Source of the DNA: an uncultured Opitutia bacterium
Lineage (GTDB): Bacteria > Verrucomicrobiota > Verrucomicrobiia > Opitutales > Opitutaceae
DNA: 64,000 bases
Direction: 5' to 3'
NCBI GenBank assembly: GCA_903825285.1
Contig: CAIJZY010000036.1
Span: 1-64,000, forward strand
Below the pieces are notes generated by a model. It searched no databases. It saw nothing but the letters and a program-made list of their open reading frames with translations, and was not told where the DNA came from. This document shows, in pieces, positions 53,466-60,791 of the stretch; the first letter of the stretch is position 1; the number at the start of each line of letters is the position of its first letter. Made by a program: the position numbers and the translations under genes.

Positions 53466-53744
53466 TTATTTCTTTGGCCCGGCTTCCTTGATCATGGCGT
53501 TGGCGTCGGCATCGCTCAGGATCATGCCTTTGTGATGCGACTTCGCATGCTCTTTCAATGCCGCGGCCACCTCGTCCTTGTCGTGGCTCTTGACGGTGAA
53601 GTCACAGGGCGACGGGCATTTTGCCATGTAGAGCGGGGCCTTGGCGGTTTCCTCAGTCTTGGCGGCTTCGGCGGCGAGCGCGACGGTCGAGGCGGACAGG
53701 GCTAACGCGAGCGTGGAGCACGCAACGATCAGGTTCCTTTTCAT
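53466..53744 (-). CDS. Small secreted protein, DUF1059-like
   Basis: 92 residues. A signal peptide (LIVACSTLALALSASTVALAAEA) is followed by KCPSPCDFTVKSHDKDEVAAALKEHAKSHHKGM, which fits the DUF1059 pattern of C-x-PC-x-F followed by a helix and paired histidines. The cysteine/histidine set could bind a metal. Function unknown. Convergent with the lipoprotein gene, and the 191-bp upstream gap has no clear promoter or repeat. Confidence 0.78.
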   Translation of the reverse strand: MKRNLIVACSTLALALSASTVALAAEAAKTEETAKAPLYMAKCPSPCDFTVKSHDKDEVAAALKEHAKSHHKGMILSDADANAMIKEAGPKK

Positions 53745-53935
53745 GATGCTCTTCCTTGGGTTAACAGACGTTCTGGCGGCCGGAACGGGCCGGCCGTCGG
53801 GGTAGTGAACTCCGAAATCATAAAATGACCTCGGCCAGAGTCAAATTGGCCAGGCGTTGCCACGGCTGGCGTTGAATTCCACCGGATTGGGATTCTCATC
53901 GCCCCGGCGGGAATGTAGGTAAGGCATCACATCAC

Positions 53936-54763
53936 GTGAAAATCTGCGTCGTCACCGACATGGAAGGACTCGCCGGCGTCGACGCCTGGGAGCAGTGCTA
54001 TGCCACGGATGATGCCTCGCCCGCCTACCGGCACGGACTGGAGCAGCTGGCCGCGGACACCAACGCCGCCGTCGCCGGCTGCCTCGACGCCGGCGCGACG
54101 GAGGTCGTGGTCTGGGACGGCCACGGCCGCAACGGCCAGCGGGCCTTCACGCGCGTGGCGCTCGATCCGCGCGCGAAGCGGCGGCGGCTCGAAGTGGGCA
54201 CACCGGTCCGCCTCGACGGCCTCGACACCGCGACCGCGGGCGTAGTGATGGTCGGCCAGCACGCCATGGCCGGCACGCTCGGCGGTTTCCTCGACCACAC
54301 GCAGTGCCCGAAGGAGATCTGCCGTTTTCTGATCAACGGCGAGGAGCACGGCGAGATGAGCCAGTTCGCGCTCCACGCCGGCGCGTTCGGCGTGCCGCTG
54401 CTGCACGTCTCCGGCGACGAGGCGCTTTGTGCGGAGGCGCGGCGACTTTTCCCCTGGGTCGGAACCACCGCGACGAAGCGCGGCACGGGTTGGGAAACCT
54501 GCGAACTCTACCCCACCGGCACGGTCCGCGCGAACATCCGCCAGGACGTGGCCGCCGCGATCAAGCGCCTGAGCCAGGCACAGGTCTGGCGGCTGCCCTC
54601 GCCCATCGAGGTCACGGTCGAATACGCCTGGAGCGCGCTGGCCGATCGCCTTGCCGCCGTCCCCGGCGTGCGCCGCTCCCATGCCCGCGTGGTGTCGTGG
54701 ACCATTCCGGACGGACGCTGGATCTACAACTGGCCCAGTGTGGACTGGCATCCGGTCGGTTGA
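53936..54763 (+). CDS. M55-family D-aminopeptidase (DppA-like)
   Basis: 275 residues from a GTG. M55 metal and catalytic segments: KICVVTDMEGLAGV at the start, VVWDGHGRN, MVGQHAMAG and INGEEHGEMSQFALHAG, all as in the DppA zinc peptidase. It releases N-terminal D-amino acids from peptides, which suits peptidoglycan peptide turnover. No signal peptide. Convergent with the GH78-like gene (57 bases between stops). Confidence 0.92.
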   Translation: MKICVVTDMEGLAGVDAWEQCYATDDASPAYRHGLEQLAADTNAAVAGCLDAGATEVVVWDGHGRNGQRAFTRVALDPRAKRRRLEVGTPVRLDGLDTATAGVVMVGQHAMAGTLGGFLDHTQCPKEICRFLINGEEHGEMSQFALHAGAFGVPLLHVSGDEALCAEARRLFPWVGTTATKRGTGWETCELYPTGTVRANIRQDVAAAIKRLSQAQVWRLPSPIEVTVEYAWSALADRLAAVPGVRRSHARVVSWTIPDGRWIYNWPSVDWHPVG

Positions 54764-54820
54764 AGCCACGAAGGCCACCCTCCTTCGCCAAGGATTCGGA
54801 GGCGAGCTTCGCGGCGAAAA

Positions 54821-56953
54821 CTATCCCCGTGCCTCCGCCAGCTGGTCGATGAGGACGGCGATGAAGGACGTGAAGCCGTGGTTGCAGCTCACGTGTTTCT
54901 CGAAGAGCTCCCAGAGCGTGCCGGTGGTCTGGGCCATCGGGACGTAGTTCTTGAGCACCTCGTTGCGGGCGGCCGCGTACTCGCCGTTGGCGAGCAGCAG
55001 CTCGAAGCGCATGATTTTCCCGACGAAGACATTGGCCGGGTACAGCGGGCCGTACTCCGCGCGCACGAGCCGGCGCCAGAGGGCCGTCTCGCGGCGGACA
55101 TCGGCCACGCCGGTGAAGAACGCGTAGTACTGGCAGGCCTCGCTCGCGTGGTCGGTGACGACCAGCTTGCCGGCCTTGTCGCGCACGGCGTTGTCCACGA
55201 AGCGCCCGTCGCGCCACGCCAGCGACCGCACGGTGGCCTCGATCATCTCGGCGCGGGCCTTGAGCCGGGGATCCCCAAGCAGCCGCGCGGCCGACCGGAG
55301 CGTCATGGCGTAGAGCATGTTGGTCGGGAAGTTCACGTCCTGCACGAACTCGTTGGCCTTGGACCATTCCACGAAGACCCAGCTCTCGAGCTTCTCGAGG
55401 AGGCCGAGGTCGTTCTCGAAGCGCCGGAAGTAGTTCACGAGTCCGCGCACGCGCCGCTCGACCAGCGGCTGCCAGGCCGCCGGCAGGCGCCGCTCCCGCT
55501 GCGCCTCATCGAGCTGCACCACGAGGAACATGGCCCAGTTCGGGATGAACTGTTTCTGGAGCGCCTCCGCCGGATAGCACATCGGCACCATGCCCGCGGG
55601 GATGTCGCGGAATTTCACCGGGCGGAGGTAGTTCTCGAGGAAGGCCCGCTCGATGCGGTTGTCGCCCGTCAGGTGCCACTCCGCCCGCGCGGTGAAGAGG
55701 CTGTCGCACAGCCAGCCGGCGCGCTCGCGCGAGGGGCAGTCCATGAAGATGTCCAGGGCGTTCTGGCGGAACGTGGTGAGCGCCGCGCGGCGCACCTGCG
55801 CCTCCGCCGCGCCCAGGCCCGCCGGGGCGGCAAGCAGCGGGGTCGAGTTGATGTAGTGCCGTAGGCGCACGTCCGACACCTCGGCCGCGCCGGACCACAC
55901 CAGCACCTGCAGGTAGCGGAAGGTGTAGGGCTCGAAGGCCTCGAAATCGATCTCGGTGCCCGCCGGCAGCTCGAGCCAGAGCGCGTTGACGCAGCCGGCC
56001 CGGTGGAATTTCACCTGCCCGTCCACCAGGATCTCGTCGAACAGCAGCACGAGGCGCGTCGCCTTGAGCGCCTTCACGCGCAGCGCCGGGAAGCCGGTGC
56101 AGTCCGTGTCAAAGTCCGCGCGGATCCACCGTTTCGCGGCCAGCGTCACCGGGACGCCGGCGCGCAGGCGGGCCGCGCCGGTGGTCTTGTACCGGCGGCC
56201 TTCCAGCGGCAGGTACAGCGGGCTTTCCACCTCCTTGAGCGGATAGCCGGCGCAGGTCTTGGGCACCTCGAACAGGTTGGGATGCTTCGTCGCCTTGGCC
56301 GCATACGCGGCGCTGTACGGCAGCGTGGTGCCGCGCACGGCCGCCGGGCGGGGGCGCAGGACGGAGAGATCGGGATAGTTCACGCCGCGCTCCAGCCAGG
56401 TGCGGCGGTAGGTCACCCGGGCCAGGGCGATCGGACGCGCCGGCACGTAGCCCGGCGCGCGCCAGGTCAGGCCGGCCGCGTTGACGCGGTAGCCCTCGAT
56501 GAAGGCGCGCTGGTAGCTGTAGCGCTCGGCGCGCTGCACGCGCTCGGTGCGGTGCTCGGCGGTGAAGCCTGAGGCCCGCGGCGCGGTCCAGGCGGCCACG
56601 CGGCCAGCCACGACCAGCTCGGCGCAGCAGAAGGGCGGCTCGAAGGTCGAGCAGAAGGTCGGGATGCCGTAGCCCATGACCTCGATGACCACCCCGAGGG
56701 CGCCGGCGGCGTTCGCCTGCACCGGCCACTCGTCCACCCGCGCGTGGCCGTGCGCGGTGCGCGCGGGGCCGCGGCCGGCGAACTCGCCGTTGACGCACAC
56801 GCGGTAGGCCTGGGCGGCGGCGAGGCGCAGCGTGGCGCGGCGGCCGGGGGCAAGCTGGAGGCTCGCGTGAAAGCTCAGCCACGTGTTCATGCGGCCGGCC
56901 AGCTTGGCGGGCCAGACAGGGAGCGCACGGGCGAAGGGGCGGAAGGAACTCAT
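54821..56953 (-). CDS. GH78-like six-hairpin glycosidase (alpha-L-rhamnosidase family)
   Basis: 710 residues from the ATG at 56953. The N-terminal beta-sandwich part (LQLAPGRRATLRLAAAQAYRVCVNGEFAGRGP) precedes a catalytic (alpha/alpha)6 barrel with the diagnostic block MDCPSRERAGWLCDSLFTARAEW followed by IERAFLENYLRP. No signal peptide visible, so a cytoplasmic or atypically exported enzyme. Rhamnosidase activity is the family default but not assured for this divergent branch. The upstream 68 codons of open frame are repeat-derived and were trimmed. Confidence 0.83.
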   Translation of the reverse strand: MSSFRPFARALPVWPAKLAGRMNTWLSFHASLQLAPGRRATLRLAAAQAYRVCVNGEFAGRGPARTAHGHARVDEWPVQANAAGALGVVIEVMGYGIPTFCSTFEPPFCCAELVVAGRVAAWTAPRASGFTAEHRTERVQRAERYSYQRAFIEGYRVNAAGLTWRAPGYVPARPIALARVTYRRTWLERGVNYPDLSVLRPRPAAVRGTTLPYSAAYAAKATKHPNLFEVPKTCAGYPLKEVESPLYLPLEGRRYKTTGAARLRAGVPVTLAAKRWIRADFDTDCTGFPALRVKALKATRLVLLFDEILVDGQVKFHRAGCVNALWLELPAGTEIDFEAFEPYTFRYLQVLVWSGAAEVSDVRLRHYINSTPLLAAPAGLGAAEAQVRRAALTTFRQNALDIFMDCPSRERAGWLCDSLFTARAEWHLTGDNRIERAFLENYLRPVKFRDIPAGMVPMCYPAEALQKQFIPNWAMFLVVQLDEAQRERRLPAAWQPLVERRVRGLVNYFRRFENDLGLLEKLESWVFVEWSKANEFVQDVNFPTNMLYAMTLRSAARLLGDPRLKARAEMIEATVRSLAWRDGRFVDNAVRDKAGKLVVTDHASEACQYYAFFTGVADVRRETALWRRLVRAEYGPLYPANVFVGKIMRFELLLANGEYAAARNEVLKNYVPMAQTTGTLWELFEKHVSCNHGFTSFIAVLIDQLAEARG

Positions 56954-56961
56954 GGGGAAGA

Positions 56962-57048
56962 AACGCTCAACGCTTAAGGGGCAGTGCTCAACGCTCAAGT
57001 TTCCGGGCGAACGCCGAACATCGAACGTCCAACGTCGAACATCGAAGG
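56962..57048. repeat. Two adjacent heptad arrays (AACGCTC type, then nCGAACG type)
   Basis: 56962-57003 is six exact 7-mers (AACGCTC, AACGCTT and variants). 57007-57048 is six exact 7-mers (GCGAACG, TCGAACG and variants). They run head to tail and out of phase by 3 bases, in the 304-bp gap upstream of the GH78-like gene. No inverted partner arms are visible. Confidence 0.88.
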
Positions 57049-57073
57049 GTCGGAGCCGACGCGGACAGGTTGT

Positions 57074-57089
57074 CTCCACCTGGGTGGAG
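57074..57089. other. Short perfect hairpin
   Basis: CTCCACC and GGTGGAG separated by 2 bases, between the heptad and octad arrays. There is no T run, and the rest of this gap up to the peroxiredoxin start shows no gene. Confidence 0.5.
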
Positions 57090-57101
57090 CAGACTTCTGC
57101 A

Positions 57102-57133
57102 TTTCCGCGCCTCTGCTCCTCCGCGCTTCCGCG
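57102..57133. repeat. Octad repeat array (CTTCCGCG type), single arm
   Basis: Four exact 8-mers (TTTCCGCG, CCTCTGCT, CCTCCGCG, CTTCCGCG), the complement of the octad word at 29880-29962. Confidence 0.75.
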
Positions 57134-57257
57134 ATCGTTCCGCTGGGAAGTACGGGCGGTCATTTCCCGCGGATGGATCGCGAAATTTCATTTTTCGGTC
57201 CGCCCCTGCATTTCTGGGCTTGGTATTTGGGCCTGATTTTACTGTGCTGCGCTCACT

Positions 57258-57893
57258 ATGCCTACCCTCGTTGGAAAACCCGCCCCCACCTTCAATGCCA
57301 GCGCCGTCGTCAATGGCGAGGTCGTCTCCGACTTCTCCCTGACCCGCTACCTTGGCAAGAAGCACGTGGTGCTCTTCTTTTACCCGAAGGACTTCACGTT
57401 CGTCTGCCCGAGCGAGCTCCATGCCTTCCAGGCCGCGCTGCCCGAGTTTGAGTCGCGCCAGACCGCCGTGGTCGCGTGCTCGACCGACACCGAGCAGTCC
57501 CACTGGGGCTGGCTGCAGGTGCCGAAGGACAAGGGCGGCATCGGCGGCGTCACCTACCCGATCGTGGCCGACACCAACAAGACCATCTCGGCGGCCTACG
57601 ACGTCCTCGTCGGCGAGCTCGTCCCCGGCGCGAAGGCCGGCGACCCGTTCACCGCGAAGGGCGACCTCATCGCCTACCGCGGCCTGTTCCTGATCGACCA
57701 GAAGGGCATCGTCCGCCACCAGCTCGTCAACGACCTGCCGCTCGGCCGCAGCGTGGACGAGGCGCTGCGCATGGTGGACGCGCTGCAGTTCTTCGAGAAG
57801 CACGGCGAGGTCTGCCCCGCCAACTGGAGCCGCGGCAAGGCCGGCATGAAGCCCACGAGCAAGGGCGTCGCCGAGTACCTCGCCGCGCACTGA
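57258..57893 (+). CDS. Typical 2-Cys peroxiredoxin (AhpC/Prx family)
   Basis: 211 residues. The peroxidatic cysteine C50 lies in FTFVCPSE and the resolving cysteine C186 in GEVCPANW, so it is a typical 2-Cys enzyme. YPIVADTNKTISAAYDVL and YRGLFLIDQKGIVRHQLVND are family blocks. It reduces H2O2 and organic peroxides in the cytoplasm using thioredoxin or AhpF-type donors; no reductase is encoded nearby. A strong terminator follows within 30 bases. Confidence 0.95.
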   Translation: MPTLVGKPAPTFNASAVVNGEVVSDFSLTRYLGKKHVVLFFYPKDFTFVCPSELHAFQAALPEFESRQTAVVACSTDTEQSHWGWLQVPKDKGGIGGVTYPIVADTNKTISAAYDVLVGELVPGAKAGDPFTAKGDLIAYRGLFLIDQKGIVRHQLVNDLPLGRSVDEALRMVDALQFFEKHGEVCPANWSRGKAGMKPTSKGVAEYLAAH

Positions 57894-57921
57894 GCCCCGG
57901 CGCCCTGCGCCGCGTCACTTC

Positions 57922-57954
57922 CGCCGTCCGGGATTTTCCCGGGCGGCGTTTTTT
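57922..57954 (+). terminator. Rho-independent terminator after the peroxiredoxin gene
   Basis: An 11-bp stem with one G-U pair (57922-57932 with 57938-57948), a 5-nt loop ATTTT, and six T at 57949-57954. Confidence 0.9.
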
Positions 57955-58150
57955 GGGAACCGCTAATGGGATTTCACCAAGGGTGAAATCCTTGACCAGC
58001 AGCTCCGGCGAATTGCCTTCGCGTCCACACTGGGCCCGCTGATCGCGGGCGAGAAGGCTGCGATCAGCAGCCCCATCTACGAGGCGGAGGCGATCCGCCG
58101 CAGCGCTGCCCAAAGATTTCACCCTTGGTGAAATCCAATTAGCGGTTCCC
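57955..58150. mobile_element. 196-bp element with 36-bp terminal inverted repeats (MITE-like)
   Basis: The ends are 36-bp inverted repeats with one mismatch, starting GGGAACCGCTAAT. Each end contains a perfect 21-base hairpin GATTTCACC-AAG-GGTGAAATC (57970-57990 and 58115-58135). The interior of about 120 bp is open in one frame for 54 codons without an ATG (includes IAFASTLGPLIAGEKAAISS). It sits exactly between the peroxiredoxin terminator and the desaturase stop codon. No target-site duplication is clear. No transposase is nearby. Confidence 0.65.
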
Positions 58151-58152
58151 TC

Positions 58153-59172
58153 TCACCCATCCTGGCGGGCCGTCGGCAGCTCCGCGACGTACTGGTAGGT
58201 CGGCTCGACCTCCTGGCGGCGCAGGACGGAGATGATGTGACGCCAGCCGGCGACCAGCCCGACGGGCGGCGGGGGCACGTCGTACCGCATCGCGGCATGC
58301 AGCCGGCTGAGATGGTAGCACGGCACCGCGGCGTACATGTGGTGCTCCATGTGGTAGTTCATCTCCCAGTAGAGGAAGCTCACCACGGGGTTCAGGACCA
58401 CGGTGCGGCAGCACAGGCGGAAGTCCGGCACCTTGTCCTGCAGGCCGACGTGCTGCATGTTGTTGCAGAGAAAAAAGAGCCACGCGCCATAACCCGGGGC
58501 GAGCGAGATGAGCACCGGGATGAGCCAGATCCCGTAGTAGAGGCTCACGGCCGTGAGCACCACATGGCCGGAGAGCATGAGGCGGGCCCAGCGGATCGGC
58601 GCCTCGCGCAGCTGCGGCTGGTCTGGCGGGTAGCAGACCAGTTCCCACGTGCCCTCGAAGCGGCCCACCGCGATGCGCAGCGCGTAGCGGAAGACCCAGA
58701 GGAAGCCGCGGACGTTGACGAAGCCCTGCTCGAGGAACTGGCGGAACATGAGCTTCACCGGCAGCACGACCTCCTGGTCGTCGGGCGGGTGCAGTGTGTA
58801 GCGGTGGTGCCGCTGGTGGCTCGCGTTGAACAGGTCGGGCTGGAGCCACCCGAGGAACGACACGACGCGTAGGAAAAACTCATTCAGCCCCTTGGTCTTG
58901 AACACCGTGCCATGCCCGAGCTCGTGCATCCCGTTCACCAGGAAGCTGGCCACCATCCCGTGCAGGAACACCAGCAGCACGGTGTAGTACCAGTGCGCGT
59001 GCTGCCGCCAGGACAGGAAGGCGAGCGTCGCCGTAGTGGCGTAGACGCCCAGGTAGCCCCCGGTCTGGAGGAAGGCCTTGAAGTCGCTCCGCTGGTGCAG
59101 GCGCTTGAAGACGTCGGAAGGCAACGGCGTGCGGTACCACTCGATGACAGGTGGGGTGCGTGTCTCGGCCAT
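58153..59172 (-). CDS. Membrane fatty acid desaturase
   Basis: 339 residues from the ATG at 59172. The three histidine boxes of the di-iron site are present: HELGH, HQRHH and HMEHH. Membrane helices lie at about 45-90 and 190-240. This is the FA_desaturase superfamily, which includes acyl-lipid desaturases and carotenoid or sphingolipid hydroxylases. The C-terminal box in NYHMEHHMYAAVPCYHLSRLH fits acyl or carotenoid modifiers. The upstream in-frame codons (GLHPFIHGHRACHG) lack family similarity and were trimmed. The MITE-like element ends 2 bases from its stop codon. Confidence 0.9.
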   Translation of the reverse strand: MAETRTPPVIEWYRTPLPSDVFKRLHQRSDFKAFLQTGGYLGVYATTATLAFLSWRQHAHWYYTVLLVFLHGMVASFLVNGMHELGHGTVFKTKGLNEFFLRVVSFLGWLQPDLFNASHQRHHRYTLHPPDDQEVVLPVKLMFRQFLEQGFVNVRGFLWVFRYALRIAVGRFEGTWELVCYPPDQPQLREAPIRWARLMLSGHVVLTAVSLYYGIWLIPVLISLAPGYGAWLFFLCNNMQHVGLQDKVPDFRLCCRTVVLNPVVSFLYWEMNYHMEHHMYAAVPCYHLSRLHAAMRYDVPPPPVGLVAGWRHIISVLRRQEVEPTYQYVAELPTARQDG

Positions 59173-59261
59173 ACGGCGTCGGGTATTTGGTGATCGCCGC
59201 CATCCATGGCAAGCTCGATGCCCGTGAATAAACGGGTGGAGGCCCATGCCCGATCGATTGT

Positions 59262-59297
59262 CCGCTTCGCGGGCTTCGCGCCCTTGGCGGTGAAATC
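59262..59297. repeat. Nonad repeat arm (CTTCGCG/CCTTGGCGG type)
   Basis: Three 9-bp steps (CGCTTCGCG, GGCTTCGCG, CCCTTGGCG) plus the GTGAAATC end are seen, equivalent to the B' arm of the four-arm elements. It touches the stop codon of the DTW gene. No partner is visible. Confidence 0.7.
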
Positions 59298-59979
59298 AGG
59301 CCGGCGGCCGGGCGTCCCGGGACCGGTGACGGGCCAGTTGGTCAATGAGATCGGGCAGCTCCGTGTGCACGGGGGAATCCGCAAGAAATTCGGCCGCCAG
59401 CGCCTTCGCCCCGCGCGAGCAGAGGCCGGCATAGACATGCAGCTCGAATTGCAGCCGCAGGTCGGCCTCCGCCTGCTTCAATCCCAGCGCCGCCAACAGG
59501 AACAGCAGCGCCTCCGCGGTGCAGAACTTGCCCTCGCCGGCCTGCGTGCGGAGCCAGTAGCGGCTCTCGCCCGTCATGGGCAGCGACACCTTCCGGCCCC
59601 ACCCTTCCACGGCGCGGAACATGTCGCCCGACTGGCGCCACGTGCCGTCGAGCAGCAGCACCTGCAGGTCCGCCGGCGCGGCGGCGGCCGGCAGCGGCTC
59701 CCCGAGCGGGTGCAGGATCCACAGCGTCCGGCCGGGCGGCACGATCTCGTCGCGCACCAGCGGACGCTCGCGGCGGTAGAGATGGACGTCGGCGTTGGGG
59801 ATCACCCGCTTAAGCAGGTGGCCCGTGCTGCTCGGGCGCCAGTTTTCCATGTGGTGCATGAGCACATCCACCTTCACCGGGCAGTCGACCGGCCGAATGC
59901 CGTCGCAGATGCACCACCGCGGCGGCAGCTGGCAGCGCGGACAGCGCGGGCTTTGACTGAGGACCACACTTCTCGCCAT
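59296..59979 (-). CDS. DTW-domain tRNA-uridine aminocarboxypropyltransferase (TapT/YfiP type)
   Basis: 227 residues from the ATG at 59979. An N-terminal zinc ribbon (CPRCQLPPRWCIC) and the DTW motif as LLDGTWRQSGDMFRAV. VLMHHMENWRPSSTGHLLKRVIPNADV is the SAM-binding region. Enzymes of this family add the acp group to uridine in tRNA (acp3U47). Cytoplasmic. It is divergent from the DUF3892 gene. Confidence 0.9.
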   Translation of the reverse strand: MARSVVLSQSPRCPRCQLPPRWCICDGIRPVDCPVKVDVLMHHMENWRPSSTGHLLKRVIPNADVHLYRRERPLVRDEIVPPGRTLWILHPLGEPLPAAAAPADLQVLLLDGTWRQSGDMFRAVEGWGRKVSLPMTGESRYWLRTQAGEGKFCTAEALLFLLAALGLKQAEADLRLQFELHVYAGLCSRGAKALAAEFLADSPVHTELPDLIDQLARHRSRDARPPA

Positions 59980-60048
59980 GGCGCCGTCATCGGGGGCGAC
60001 AAATCCCCCGCGGTCAATCCGGACCTGCCGCGCGCCGGAATAATTCGC

Positions 60049-60054
60049 TATAAT
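60049..60054 (+). promoter_or_regulatory. Consensus -10 box before the DUF3892 gene
   Basis: A perfect TATAAT at 60049-60054, 60 bases upstream of the ATG at 60115, in an otherwise GC-rich 135-bp divergent gap. No good -35 at 17 bp (TGCCGC). This is the clearest -10 in the window. Confidence 0.45.
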
Positions 60055-60114
60055 GGACAATCGCGACGAAGATGGGGGGGCTTCGTTCCGCACCTCCCCC
60101 GTCCCAGTTCCACC

Positions 60115-60405
60115 ATGGCCCGTCCCGTCAATCGCCGCATCGTCAGTTTTGCCCAGAAAGCGTACAGCTACGACCCGCATGAGCGCATCGAGCTGATCGG
60201 CGGCATCAACTCCGACCGGAGCCGCTGGAAGTTCTCGCAGCAGGTGGCGATCAGCGCGATCGAGGCCGGCACGGATGAGTTCGTCGTGCTCACCAAGGAA
60301 CGACCCGTGAAGCTCGTCGTGGTGTCGTATGCCGGGCAGAAATATCTTTCGACGGAGCCAGCGGGCAAGGGTCCGGACTGCCTGCTCGCCCTGCCGTCGA
60401 GCTGA
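60115..60405 (+). CDS. DUF3892 protein
   Basis: 96 residues. It matches the DUF3892 layout: NRRIVSFAQKAYSYDPHERIELIGGINSD, RWKFSQQVAISAIEAGTDEFVV and GQKYLSTEPAGKGPDCLLALP. The family is small, cytoplasmic and of unknown function. The ATG follows a run of C-rich leader without a Shine-Dalgarno. A heptad element begins 20 bases after the stop. Confidence 0.9.
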   Translation: MARPVNRRIVSFAQKAYSYDPHERIELIGGINSDRSRWKFSQQVAISAIEAGTDEFVVLTKERPVKLVVVSYAGQKYLSTEPAGKGPDCLLALPSS

Positions 60406-60424
60406 AGCCCGCGCGTGGCGCGGG

Positions 60425-60511
60425 CAGTTGAAAGCGGCTGGTTGAAAGTTGAAAGATACCCGGGCCTGCAGGGTCCGAGGCTTTCAACGCTCAACTTTCA
60501 ACGATCAACTC
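60425..60511. repeat. Heptad repeat element, inverted arms (AAGTTGA type)
   Basis: Left arm 60425-60459 (CAGTTGA, TGGTTGA, AAGTTGA). Right arm 60477-60511 (TCAACGC, TCAACTT, TCAACGA, TCAACTC). Both are exact 7-bp steps. The right arm supplies the stop codon of the zinc-ribbon gene (60505-60507). Confidence 0.9.
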
Positions 60512-60684
60512 CCTCCCGCCTGCTTCCCGCTGAGGTGCCAGAGACCGCAAAGGGGACAAAGGTAAGCCGTGCGGTGCCGTTCCACCCCCGCCAGCAGGGC
60601 GGCGTCCAGGGCGTCGCCCTGGCTTCGGTAGCGCCGCTTGCGGGTGCAGCGGTGCCGGCGTTCCTCGGCGGTGGGTTTCTTCAT
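60505..60684 (-). CDS. Small zinc-ribbon protein, 59 residues
   Basis: Too short for most ORF callers. On the minus strand the ATG at 60684 opens 59 codons: KKPTAEERRHRCTRKRRYRS, then a helix GDALDAALLAGVERHR, then AYLCPLCGLWHLSGK. C13 plus the CPLC pair and the histidine of WHL give a possible zinc site. CPLCGLWHL-ending small proteins are common in bacteria and phages. The stop lies inside a heptad repeat arm. The function is unknown; nucleic-acid binding is a guess from the basic N-terminus. Confidence 0.7.
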   Translation of the reverse strand: MKKPTAEERRHRCTRKRRYRSQGDALDAALLAGVERHRTAYLCPLCGLWHLSGKQAGGS

Positions 60685-60791
60685 GCGGGCGGGACGAGTG
60701 GTACGGCCGAACCCGCCCGCGCGTCAAACCCGCGCCGGAACCCCGCGCACCTTCGGCTTGGCTCGCCCGCGGATTCCGCTTCCATCAGCCC

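Noticed and set aside
57967-58131. Real gene for a 54-residue protein inside the MITE-like element
   Set aside because: No ATG, GTG or TTG start in frame and the frame is bounded by the element ends; kept only as a possible gene remnant.
57955-58150. Integron attC site
   Set aside because: There are no core-site GTTRRRY/RYYYAAC ends and no integrase; symmetry is a plain terminal inverted repeat with inner hairpins.
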